Below, one piece after another: positions 1-8,334 of a stretch of DNA of 64,000 nucleotides. Every line of letters starts with the position of its first letter. The stretch's first letter is position 1. This stretch comes from Hahellaceae bacterium (GTDB taxonomy: Bacteria; Pseudomonadota; Gammaproteobacteria; Pseudomonadales; Oleiphilaceae), in assembly GCA_016716085.1 (NCBI GenBank), contig JADJWY010000009.1, positions 186,001 through 250,000 of the forward strand, read 5' to 3'. The position numbers and the translations under genes are program-made. A model generated the notes under the pieces. It saw nothing but the letters and a program-made list of their open reading frames with translations. It was not told where the DNA came from and searched no databases.

Positions 1-1022
1 ATTCACCCAGAGATAGCGATCACCATGGGCTTGCACCAGTGTCCGGGCGTTTGCCGGGTTGGTTTCCAGGTGCAGTACCCGTGAGGTATGGGCGTAGAGC
101 ACCGGGTCATTGCGCACTTTTTCATACGAAGGCAGAAACACAAACTCTTTTTGACCGCCGGAAGGGGGCAGAATGCGAATGACCTGCGCCTCTACCTCTC
201 CACCCGCTAAAGGGCTTCCGGCACGCGGGGCACATTGACCCTCGCTGTCTCGCTGCGTGGCATCGGGGGTGATCTGGTAGGGATTGGGCATGACATCGAC
301 ATGCCCCGGAGTATCCACGGTACGACTGTCTTTGTACGACCAGCCTTCTGGTAACTGTTTAAGCAGTAGTGCCGTACCGCGCAGATCGCGAATGTCGGCC
401 AGATGCTCGCCTCGCGCCGCCCGATGGGCGATTTCAACGACGGCTCTCTCGGCGTTACCGTATACCAGCAGATCGGCTTTGGCATCCATCAGCACCGAGC
501 GACGCACCTGATCTGACCAGTAGTCGTAGTGGGCGATGCGACGGAGACTGGCTTCAATGCCCCCAATCAGAATCGGCACATCGGGAAACGCCTCGCGGCA
601 GCGCAGAGTAAACAATCACAGCGCGGTCAGGGCGTTTACCACCCTCGTCGTTAGGGGGTGTAGGCATCGTCATGACGCAAACGTTTGTCGGCCGTGTAGC
701 GGTTGATCATCGAATCCATGTTGCCGGCACTGACCGCATAGAACAGATTGGGCTTGCCCAGGGCCATGAAGGCCTCTTTTGAACGCCAGTCCGGCTGCGG
801 AATGATGCCTACACGAAAGCCCTGGGCTTCCCATACCCGACCAATCACCGCCATCCCGAAACTGGGATGGTCCACATAGGCATCACCGCTGATGATAATA
901 ATGTCGCAGCTATCCCACCCCAAGGTGTCCATCTCCGTGCGTGAAACGGGCAAAAAGGGCGCGGTGCCAAAGCATTCGGCCCAGTAAGGGGTGTAGGAAA
1001 AAAGCGGAGTGGCAGACTGCAT
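1..1022 (-). pseudogene. ygiQ: YgiQ-family radical SAM protein, 5' part, reading frame broken
   Basis: The N-terminus from the ATG at 1022 (MQSATPLFSYTPYWAE, then DIIIISGDAYVDHPSFG) matches the conserved start of YgiQ/UPF0313 radical SAM proteins. The frame stops at 651-653 just after DDAYTP. The expected continuation NDEGGKRPDRAVIVYS lies in a second frame, and LRCREAFPDVPILIGGIEAS through to the left edge lies in a third, open to base 1. The first break sits at the run of five G at 654-658 (one base too many). The second lies near 605-610 (two bases missing or one extra). The radical SAM cysteine cluster is beyond the window edge. Conservation in all three frames means decay is very recent or the sequence has indel errors. 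The molecular role of YgiQ is not settled. Confidence 0.85.
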
Positions 1023-1087
1023 GGTGTTCCGGGTGCGTGTGTCAACAGTGGATAATAGTTGACCATTTTACTGGATTATTCAGGGAT

Positions 1088-1118
1088 TTGCTCGCTTCTC
1101 GCAAACATGATCTATAAT
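1088..1118 (+). promoter_or_regulatory. candidate sigma-70 promoter
   Basis: A perfect TATAAT (1113-1118) lies 62 bases before the ATG at 1180. A weak -35 (TTGCTC, 1088-1093) is 19 bases upstream of it, a longer spacer than usual. The gene has a good Shine-Dalgarno (AGGGG) before its ATG. The call rests on motif reading only. Confidence 0.35.
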
Positions 1119-1179
1119 TTTTCGACACCGCCCTAACTCCAGGGATCTTCGACTGACGGAAAGCATACAGGGGTGCACT

Positions 1180-2400
1180 ATGGGTCTATCCGAAAAAAAG
1201 CCGGAAAAGCAGGGGGCACACGAAACCCCTTCGTTGCTGCAGCTGGATGACGGCATTCAAAGCCTGTGCTTGTTGGGCTCCTTCAAAGGGGCCAGTGGCA
1301 TGCAACTGTTTCTGGAAAGTCATTACCCCTACCAACGAATTTCCCTGGATGACAGCACTCTCAGCGAACTTTCACCGGATCTGATGCTGGTGGGCGCACG
1401 TGATGCGGAAGAGCTGGTTGAGCGGATTCGTGAGCTGGGCCAGAGCCTGACGGGTAACCCAGTGATGCTGGCCATGGTCGATGATTACAATGAAAGCGAT
1501 GTGCTGGCCCTGATGGATGAAGGTGTTTCCACCGTCATTACGGATTATTCCGATCTTCTCGCCTTTAAAGCGTCACTGGCTGCAGCGGTGAATCAGGCGG
1601 TCGTGCTCCGTGACAAGCATGCGCAACTGAAAGATGTAACCGCTACGGCCCATACGGCACTGAAAACGGCCAGTGAAATTGGCATGTTAATGCAGTACTT
1701 GCAGCAATCCACGACCAAAACGGATATGGAAACGCTCGTCGATGTGACTGAGAGCTTTATTCGAAATCTGGGGCTCAAAGGGTGTTTCCGGGCGAGAATG
1801 CTGGATCAGGATCTGATGCGCTCAACTGAGGGCGAACCCAGTGCAATTCAGCTGACCTTGCTGGAGTCCCTGAGTGAACGCATCACCCAAAAGGGGCGCA
1901 TTCTCGGTTTGTGTGGAAAGTCGACAGCCTGGGTGGTGTCAGGTCCTGCACTTGTGGATGAAGCCTTCAGCGGGCGTATGCGTGACATTCTGATTCAGGG
2001 TGTCGATATTCTGGATGCCAAGATCCATGGCCTTGAAATGATCGAGATGATTCGTCAGCAGCATTCACAGGTATTTGGCGTGATCACACTGTTGCAGAAT
2101 TCGCTGATTGATAGTCAGCACGCCACCAAGCACATCATGAAGCACCTGGCGATGGATATTGAGCAGGCTGCCATTAGCCTTGATTTAACCGAAGAACAGG
2201 AAAGGTCCCTGTTGGCGCTTAGCAATTCGGCCCTGGACCAGATGGAGTCACTGTTCGCCGGGTTCAGCCTGTTGGAACGTCATTTTATGGCCGTGCTTAA
2301 AGGGCTTGAGAAGGTGAAAGAGATGGCCGATGCGTCGGTTGCGAAACCGGAGGGTGACGGCGAGCCGGGGGCCTCGGGGGATGCCGTCGAGCTATTCTGA
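1180..2400 (+). CDS. pseudo-receiver signalling protein, function unknown
   Basis: This 406-residue soluble protein is not one I recognise by name. Residues about 25-140 have the pattern of a response-regulator receiver domain. Where the phosphorylated Asp should follow the third strand (normally PDLILLD) the sequence reads SPDLMLVGARD, so the acceptor looks lost or shifted. The middle (about 160-285) alternates helix and strand and could be a GAF-like sensor. The C-terminal third is helical with a low-complexity Glu/Gly/Asp tail. There is no DNA-binding, kinase, GGDEF or EAL motif. It stands alone on the plus strand, and its 3' end overlaps the convergent helicase gene by 9 bases. It could be a non-phosphorylated adaptor in a signalling pathway; that is inference from the fold pattern. 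Confidence 0.75.
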   Translation: MGLSEKKPEKQGAHETPSLLQLDDGIQSLCLLGSFKGASGMQLFLESHYPYQRISLDDSTLSELSPDLMLVGARDAEELVERIRELGQSLTGNPVMLAMVDDYNESDVLALMDEGVSTVITDYSDLLAFKASLAAAVNQAVVLRDKHAQLKDVTATAHTALKTASEIGMLMQYLQQSTTKTDMETLVDVTESFIRNLGLKGCFRARMLDQDLMRSTEGEPSAIQLTLLESLSERITQKGRILGLCGKSTAWVVSGPALVDEAFSGRMRDILIQGVDILDAKIHGLEMIEMIRQQHSQVFGVITLLQNSLIDSQHATKHIMKHLAMDIEQAAISLDLTEEQERSLLALSNSALDQMESLFAGFSLLERHFMAVLKGLEKVKEMADASVAKPEGDGEPGASGDAVELF

Positions 2401-4740
2401 CCAGAAGCGCGTTAGCTGTGTCTTGATCTCATCCAGCGTGCGGCATGCCGTTGGCTGCCAGTGCGGGGGGAAAAGCGTGGCATAGTCGCGCTGGGTAAAT
2501 CGCTGATCTGCCAGTATGACCACCCCGCGGTCGTGCTCGTTACGAATCACCCGTCCGGCGGCCTGCACAACTTTTTGCCAGCCGGGTAGCAGCGTGCTGT
2601 AGCGCCAGGCATCCAATCCAGTGTCGGCAAAATGCGTCTGTAAGGCGAGTTGGTAGGCTGAGGGCTGTGGAAGACCTGTTCCCAGAATGATGACCCCGAT
2701 CAGGGCCTCTCCCGGAAGATCAATGCTTTCCGTAAAAATGCTCCCCAGGCATACCAGTCCAAGCTTTCCGCCTTTTCCCTGCTGTAAAAACTGATCTAAA
2801 AAGTCTTGCCGCGCCTTCAGTGAGCTGCGGCGAGGTTGGCTGATCAGCGGTAAGTCCGGGTTTGCACGGTGCAGGGCGGCTTCCAGTTGCGCCAGATAGT
2901 CAAATGAAGGGGTAAATATCCAGTAGTTACCTGGCTTCGTTTGCCAGACGGCGGTCACCAGCGCGCACAGATCGTTCAGGTGTGTCGCTTGCTGACGATC
3001 TCTCAGGCGTAAGCTGGTCGCCGTGTAAATCAGCGTGCGGAGGTGCGCCACGGGAAACGGTGAATTGAGTCGCAGGCGCTGCGTCGTTTCGGGAAGCCCA
3101 AGTAGTTGGCAAAAGAAGTCGGGTGGGCTCAGTGAGGCAGAAAAGAAGCAGGCGCCGGCAAGCGGCTTGTAAGACGTCTGCAGACGATGTGCCGGAGACA
3201 GGCACTGCAGCCCCCAGCCTTTTCCGTGCAGAGTGTCGGGCAGGCAGACAAAGTCGGCCTCGATATCCCGTGATTGAGTGAGCCATTGTCGACCGAGTTG
3301 AATCGAATGCCGCAGCTGGGCAGCAAACTCGGGCGTGAGCGGTTCGAGAAGATCGACCGCTGACACGAGCTGCTGTTCGGCGAGGGCGATAAAGCGTTGC
3401 AAATCGGGGCTTAACGCGCTTAGCGTTGCGGGATCCTGAGGCGGAGGGTGCTCTAACCGACGACGCAGCGTGCGGGCCGCTTTGTACAGGGCTTTGTTTT
3501 CCGTTTTCGACAGCTGTTCAATGGCGAAGAAGGGATCCAGCGGAAGTTCTGCCGAAAACATTTGGCGGGCGCGATCCGGCAGGTTGTGAGCTTCGTCTGC
3601 CAGCAGGAAGGGGCGATTGATTGACACATTAAAGTCGCTTCGAAGCAGCGGATTCAGGATGTAGTTGACGTCACCCACCAGAATATCGGCCCACGGCTGC
3701 AGGCGTGATTGAAGTTGATGGGGACAGCAGGCGCTTTTCTGCGCTTCGGCAATCAGCGTGTCAGAGTCCATCCAGTATTTTTCCAGTAAGCCTTCCGCGA
3801 GCGTATCGAGTTGCGCTCGCGTAAGCGTCCGGCGCTCACAGCGCTCCGGTTGGCAACCCGCAGTAGCTTCGCCGGGGCAGAGTTTTTCCATGCCCTGCAG
3901 TTGCAGCACGCGCAATGAGGTCGGAGCCAATTGCTGCAAGGCTTCCAACGCACTGCGTTGACCTGCATTGCGGGTACTGGCATAGAAAATCTGGTCTGCA
4001 TGGGCGTCGCCCATGGCTTTCAGGGCGGGAAACAGCGCGGCCAGTGATTTACCACTTCCGGTAGGTGCTTCGACCATGAGCATGCCCTGGTCCCGAAGAC
4101 TGCGATAAACGGCCCTGGCGAAGTCGCGCTGGCCTTCCCGAAACTGTGGGAAAGGGAAGCTAAGGGATGCCAATGCCTCATTACGATGCTGGCGATGGGT
4201 GGCGAGTGTCTCAAATTGAGCGACTATTCGTTCCCATTGGCTTACGAACCAGCCGCGAAGCACATCAGGATCTTCGGTCAGGCGTTGGGACTGGACGGAC
4301 CCTGTGGCGATGTCCACGTAGTGTAACTCAAGTTCCACGGAGGGCACGTCCAGGCTTGGGCTGAGTAGCCAGAGCCCGGCATAGACGCGGGCCTGAAGCC
4401 AGTGCAGTTCCGTTTTAGCGGGCGACAAGGTTTCCAGTGGCTGACGCAGGGTCTTGATCTCAAGAATCCGAAGTCTTTCAGGCGTGGCCTCCAGGCCATC
4501 AGCGCGTCCACTCAGCTCCAGGCGACAGATCTCGCTGTCATGGATGGCCTTGAGCCGGACCTCGCGTTGGATGCTTTCAGGCCAGCTGCGTTGCACACGC
4601 TGATGAGCGGCCATGCCTTCTCTGGCGGAGACCCCGTCGTCCCCAGATTCGGCGGTGAGCGAGGTGGTCAGAAACCAGGAGACCAGTTGCGTCACGCCTA
4701 ACTGATAGCGAGGACGTTTCGTCGGGTTCAAGCCTGCCAT
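2392..4740 (-). CDS. PD-(D/E)XK nuclease / XPD-DinG-like helicase fusion
   Basis: This 782-residue protein has two parts. Residues about 1-190 carry a RecB/Cas4-type nuclease signature: SGRADG, then ILEIKT, then LQARVYAG, which fits the D, ExK and QxxxY motifs. From about 205 on it is a superfamily 2 helicase of the XPD/DinG type: Walker A EAPTGSGKS, four cysteines spaced for an iron-sulphur cluster between motifs Ia and II (LCPGEATAGC onward, then CCPHQ), DEAH box LLADEAHNL, and a C-terminal motif with QAAGRVIRNEHD. Its start overlaps the end of the FAN1-type nuclease gene by 13 bases, so the two are probably translated together. The likely role is 5'-3' unwinding linked to strand incision in DNA repair. 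The nuclease assignment is weaker than the helicase one. Confidence 0.88.
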   Translation of the reverse strand: MAGLNPTKRPRYQLGVTQLVSWFLTTSLTAESGDDGVSAREGMAAHQRVQRSWPESIQREVRLKAIHDSEICRLELSGRADGLEATPERLRILEIKTLRQPLETLSPAKTELHWLQARVYAGLWLLSPSLDVPSVELELHYVDIATGSVQSQRLTEDPDVLRGWFVSQWERIVAQFETLATHRQHRNEALASLSFPFPQFREGQRDFARAVYRSLRDQGMLMVEAPTGSGKSLAALFPALKAMGDAHADQIFYASTRNAGQRSALEALQQLAPTSLRVLQLQGMEKLCPGEATAGCQPERCERRTLTRAQLDTLAEGLLEKYWMDSDTLIAEAQKSACCPHQLQSRLQPWADILVGDVNYILNPLLRSDFNVSINRPFLLADEAHNLPDRARQMFSAELPLDPFFAIEQLSKTENKALYKAARTLRRRLEHPPPQDPATLSALSPDLQRFIALAEQQLVSAVDLLEPLTPEFAAQLRHSIQLGRQWLTQSRDIEADFVCLPDTLHGKGWGLQCLSPAHRLQTSYKPLAGACFFSASLSPPDFFCQLLGLPETTQRLRLNSPFPVAHLRTLIYTATSLRLRDRQQATHLNDLCALVTAVWQTKPGNYWIFTPSFDYLAQLEAALHRANPDLPLISQPRRSSLKARQDFLDQFLQQGKGGKLGLVCLGSIFTESIDLPGEALIGVIILGTGLPQPSAYQLALQTHFADTGLDAWRYSTLLPGWQKVVQAAGRVIRNEHDRGVVILADQRFTQRDYATLFPPHWQPTACRTLDEIKTQLTRFWSE

Positions 4741-6399
4741 TCCACACGTAGAATCGACGCCGGTATCCCTTCCTGTTCGAAAAAGCTCAGCCAGGCATTC
4801 TGATTGGCCCGGATCTGATCACCGGGACCTTTGATTTCGATCAGCTCGTAGCCACCGTCCTCCGTAAAACGAATCAGATCGGGAAAACCACTGCTGTTGT
4901 GCCGCAGATTGCTCAACAGGCGCCGGAAGATGGCCTGCAGGTGAGTGCGGGGGATCGTGGCCAGGGCGCGTGCCAGGAGGGCCTCACCATTCTCTGTCCA
5001 GCCTACAAAGGGGTTGGCCGTGCCATAATGTTGTTGCCATGCATGAAGCATACGGTTGTCCAGATCGCTGGCGGTCAGCACCTGTGCCAGCGTTGTGTCG
5101 AGTTCGGCGTGTCGGCGAGGGTGGAATTCGGCGTGGTAGAGATCATGGGGCTGGATTTGGAAGGGGTGCATGAACGCCCCTCGGACCGGCATGAAAATGG
5201 TGTCCCAGAACAGTAATCCGAACAGAGCATTGAAAAGCCAGTTTTCGACATGAAAGGCGTCGGTTCCCATAGCAGTGAACGTTGCGGCGACCTGCTGCTC
5301 AATGGTCAGACGGGTATCCTGAATCAGGGTGAGTGACCCGATTTTAACAGGCTTGGGTTTACCGATTATTTCAGGCGGTAAACCGAGTTTGCGCAGGCAG
5401 CGAGGAAGCTGACGTTCGGCAAAAAAAGACTCGCTTTCGTCGCGGGGTTCTCTCTGCATCTCCAGACACAGATGATAGCAGTCCAGCCAGGCCCGGTCAT
5501 TGAACAGGATGCGGGCCGTGCGTTCGCGTGCGGGTGGCAGGCGTGTCTGCTGATAAAGAGAGTATGCGAGCGCTGGCTGTCCCCAGCGCTCCAGTTGCCT
5601 GGCAATCAGATTGCGCAATTTATCGGCCCTGCGGGATAAGGGTGTCCAACCGGCAGTGCAGAAATCGCGTGAGCGAGAGACTGCAGCTCTTCCACGTTAC
5701 CGGGATCGCGTTCAAGGGTGTCGAACTGCTCCCGCAGGAAGAGAGGGTCTGAAAATGAATCAGGTCGTCCCGGCTTTGGAAAAAGCGCGAGGCCTGATCC
5801 AGTCGATAGGCCGGGTATTTGACATGACCCAGCTGGCTGACGACAAAGGTGCTGAGATCCTGATAGCGATTCCCAAAAAACAGATCCAGATAGACTTGCA
5901 CGGTCATGGGGTGGGCCGGTGCCAGAAAATCGAAAGGCAGCTTCGCCATCAGTGCCCCGGAATCAGTGGGTAAACATTGAAGCTGCGCCTGGCGTGACGC
6001 GGACGCGGGCAGGTTAAAGCAGGTCTGCATGTCCTTGCGCGTCAGTTTCGTCGCCAGCACCTCAACGGAGAGGTCGGATGGATTACGGCGCACCCAGCCA
6101 GCGTTGACCAGCTCATCAAGCACCGTGTCCATTGGCGTAATTTCGGGATAGTTCAGTTTGTCGCTGCGGATACAGGGGCCCCGACGCGAATAAAGCCTGA
6201 CCAGCAGTGCCTGATGAGGGCGGTTTAGCGCCAGAAAGTGCTCCCCATAGTCAATTTCAGCGGTGTTCAGCAGGTCACGATACTGCTGAAGTACATACCT
6301 GAGAACGTGCTGGAAATTGTCGAGATAGTAAAAGCGGGATAATCCATCCGCGGTTACAGAATCTGCTTTTGTTGGCTCCGATTTTGCGCTATACATCAT
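4728..6399 (-). pseudogene. fan1: FAN1-type VRR-NUC structure-specific nuclease, reading frame broken
   Basis: The C-terminal part has the VRR-NUC catalytic core: GFPDLIRF followed by YELIEIKGPGDQ, giving the PD and ExK residues, then NQNAWLSFF. The N-terminal part (FYYLDNFQHVL onward) matches the SAP/winged-helix region of bacterial FAN1. FAN1 enzymes cut branched DNA and take part in interstrand crosslink repair. Three frames are needed. The first runs to about 5746; a second (FLREQFDTLERDPGNVEELQ) to about 5646; a third continues from LSRRADKLRNLIARQLERWG to the stop at 4728. The indels fall at a GAGAG repeat (5741-5745) and a GGG run (5640-5642). The span, about 557 codons, equals the usual family length, so nothing large is missing. 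I chose the ATG at 6399 because an earlier one would overlap the divergent gene. Confidence 0.82.
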
Positions 6400-6430
6400 T
6401 CGACGTTGTTGAATGCTGGAGAGTAACGAG

Positions 6431-6697
6431 ATGGGAAGTGCCACCGAGAGTCGTCAGGGCAAAATGATCGCTGAAATGCGTGGATTTATCAAAAAGGTTT
6501 TGGCGGACCCGACAATTCCGGCCAAATGTATGGAAATCGGTCGCCGACTCCATACCGAGAAAAATGCCGATCGAAAAATGGCAGATGAAATCAGTGCGTC
6601 GACAACGATTCGTATTCCGGAAGAAATGAGTGATGCCGACCAACTCTTCATCGAAGTACTCAAGGAAGTGCTGGAGGACGAAGCCGCGTTGTATTGA
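6431..6697 (+). CDS. small hypothetical protein, 88 residues
   Basis: This small, charged, mostly helical protein has no signal peptide or membrane segment, and I do not recognise it. An ATG at 6413 also exists, but 6431 (MGSATESRQGK) is preferred because GGAG at 6417-6420 sits at the right distance. It diverges from the fan1 gene, leaving only some 30 bases between starts, and converges with the HPt/HD-GYP gene, with 5 bases between stops. The C-terminus is acidic (LFIEVLKEVLEDEAALY). Nothing points to a function. Confidence 0.65.
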   Translation: MGSATESRQGKMIAEMRGFIKKVLADPTIPAKCMEIGRRLHTEKNADRKMADEISASTTIRIPEEMSDADQLFIEVLKEVLEDEAALY

Positions 6698-6702
6698 GGG
6701 AT

Positions 6703-7878
6703 CTAGAGGATCCCCTCTCTGATTTGCTCTTTAATCATGGTATTGAGGCACTCTACCCAGTAGGGATCGAACTGAGCACCGGAACGTGCGTTGATCTCTG
6801 AGATGGCTCGGACGATTGAGCGGCGCTGGCTGCGATCAGCGCGACCATTGGTAATCGAGAAAAAAGCATCAATGACCGCCATTAGTCGGGCACCGGTATG
6901 GATCTCTTCCCCGGATAATCCGGCGGGGTAGCCTTTGCCATTGAAATGTTCCTGGTGCTGCAGAACGATTTGAGCTGCTTCCGCCCAATGAGGCATGTGA
7001 ATCAGTAGTTTATGCCCCCATTCCGGGTGTTTACGGATTTCATCCAGCTCATCCGCTGTCAGCTTGCCTTCTTTGTTTAAGATTGAATGGGGCACGAAGG
7101 TCATGCCAATGTCGTGCATGTAAATGGCAGCAGCGAATTGATCGTAGTCGATGGCGGTGTTTGCCATCAGGTTCATTTTCTGCGCCCACTCGAAAATTTG
7201 AATGCTGCGCCCTTCCCAGTACTGGCTTTGTTTATCGACTTGCAGTGCCATTTGCTGAAAGAAGTTGAGATCAGCGTAGATCTGGTGGCGTTGTTCGTCG
7301 GTGAGAGGGGCGTCTTTCCTCGCTTCCACCTCATTAGGTATTTCGTGTGAAGCAGAGTTTTCAGCATCACTGTCCTCGTGTGCTTGTTCCTCTCGTCTGA
7401 CAGCGGCTTCTTCATCCTGAGCTTCCATCTCACCGCCGGCACCGAGGTCGCTGAGAATTTCCCGGCTGATTCGATCTACATCGGCTGGATCTGCATTGGC
7501 GACTTTCAAAAACAGGGGTTCAAGTTCCAGTTCGTGAATGTTATCAATTGGTTGGCCGGCAATGTCGCGTAAATGCAGGTCTCTCACACGGTCCATGCCC
7601 AAGTGGAGGATTTCGCAGATCGGGTCGCTGGGCGGGTAGCGTTTTTCCCTGAGGGAGGAGGCAATTTCTTCCAGCGCATGGGTGAATTGAACGATGCCTT
7701 TGAGCTGCAACATGCCGGCGTTTCCCTTCACGGAGTGCACGGCACGGAACAGTGCATGGAGTTCTTTATCTCCATCTCCGGCCTCGCCCGTTAAACGGGA
7801 AACGGAGGTGTCAATTTCGTGGTACAAATCATCAAAGGCATCCATCAGCTCTTTGATCGTTTCGGCGTCAAAGTCCAT
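6703..7878 (-). CDS. HPt domain fused to a degenerate HD-GYP domain
   Basis: The 391-residue protein starts at 7878 (MDFDAETIKEL), with GGAG five bases upstream; an in-frame start at 7902 is less well placed. Residues 1-110 form a histidine phosphotransfer domain with the phospho-accepting His near residue 48 (AVHSVKGNAGML). A Glu/Ala-rich linker follows, then an HD-GYP-like domain: MHDIGM, KHPEWGHKL, HQEHFNGKGYPAGL, AVIDAFFSI. HD-GYP enzymes degrade cyclic-di-GMP. Here HDIGK reads HDIGM, the HHE motif reads HQE, and the first metal-binding His is not apparent. Catalysis is therefore doubtful, and the domain may only bind or signal. The design suggests phosphorelay input coupled to cyclic-di-GMP output. 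Confidence 0.85.
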   Translation of the reverse strand: MDFDAETIKELMDAFDDLYHEIDTSVSRLTGEAGDGDKELHALFRAVHSVKGNAGMLQLKGIVQFTHALEEIASSLREKRYPPSDPICEILHLGMDRVRDLHLRDIAGQPIDNIHELELEPLFLKVANADPADVDRISREILSDLGAGGEMEAQDEEAAVRREEQAHEDSDAENSASHEIPNEVEARKDAPLTDEQRHQIYADLNFFQQMALQVDKQSQYWEGRSIQIFEWAQKMNLMANTAIDYDQFAAAIYMHDIGMTFVPHSILNKEGKLTADELDEIRKHPEWGHKLLIHMPHWAEAAQIVLQHQEHFNGKGYPAGLSGEEIHTGARLMAVIDAFFSITNGRADRSQRRSIVRAISEINARSGAQFDPYWVECLNTMIKEQIREGIL

Positions 7879-7973
7879 CGTAGCTCCAGCAGTGGGGGGC
7901 AATCAGGGCAGACCTGCCACTCAGTATAGCTGGCGATGTGCATTTGTGTGGGGCACAGCAGGCGAGCGAGTAA

Positions 7974-7993
7974 AGGCCGCATCCCTGCGGCCT
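7974..7993 (-). terminator. hairpin after the 36-residue ORF
   Basis: A perfect 8-bp stem (AGGCCGCA / TGCGGCCT) with a 4-base loop lies 7 bases beyond the stop of the small ORF. Read on the minus strand it ends in only three T, so it is a weak intrinsic terminator or an mRNA-stabilising hairpin. Confidence 0.5.
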
Positions 7994-8000
7994 GAATGGG

Positions 8001-8111
8001 TCAATTGGCGAAGTAGATCGAATCAAAGTACTCGCGCATTTCGCGCATGGCCGTAACTTCGTAAGGGTGAGTCAAGGCAAACAGGAATGAATCGTGGCTG
8101 ATCAGTTTCAT
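8001..8111 (-). CDS. 36-residue small protein behind a sigma-54 promoter
   Basis: This short reading frame begins MKLISHDSFLFALTHPYEVT and ends EYFDSIYFAN. Evidence that it is real: AGAGGG lies seven bases before the ATG; a near-consensus -24/-12 promoter is placed about 28 bases upstream of the start; and a perfect hairpin follows the stop. The peptide is amphipathic with several aromatic residues and no clear membrane helix or cysteine. I do not recognise the family. It lies upstream of the HPt/HD-GYP gene on the same strand, with a hairpin between. A regulatory microprotein is possible. A sigma-54-dependent small RNA that happens to carry an ORF is the main alternative. Confidence 0.6.
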   Translation of the reverse strand: MKLISHDSFLFALTHPYEVTAMREMREYFDSIYFAN

Positions 8112-8149
8112 AACAAATCCCTCTTAAAATGATGTGACACCTAAGTCTC

Positions 8150-8165
8150 TGCATAGCCTGTGCCA
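8150..8165 (-). promoter_or_regulatory. sigma-54 (RpoN) promoter
   Basis: On the minus strand the sequence reads TGGCAC-AGGCT-ATGCA. This matches the consensus TGGCACG-N4-TTGCA closely, with the GG and GC elements 12 bases apart as required. Predicted transcription start is about 8139, giving a 28-base leader before the 36-residue ORF. Sigma-54 promoters need an enhancer-binding activator; I could not identify its site in the AT-rich upstream sequence. Confidence 0.6.
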
Positions 8166-8292
8166 ATTGGTGTTCCATGAATTAACCTGTTGTTTTTATT
8201 GTTAAATATTGTTTTGTGGGGGTGGGCGCTGTGCAGCGATCGCAAAATTCCCTTGCAAAATGCACTTTCCTAATACATTCAAACGCTTGTTT

Positions 8293-8328
8293 GCCTCAAA
8301 ACGAGGCCTCACGGGGTGAGTGGGCCTC
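8293..8328 (-). terminator. overlapping hairpins after the 8335-8946 gene
   Basis: GAGGCC (8303-8308) pairs with GGCCTC (8323-8328), with an inner CTCAC/GTGAG extension. Alternatively GCCTC (8293-8297) pairs with GAGGC (8303-8307). On the minus strand the larger hairpin is followed by CGTTTTG. The two foldings are mutually exclusive. It is probably the terminator of the upstream minus-strand gene. Confidence 0.45.
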
Positions 8329-8334
8329 AAACGC

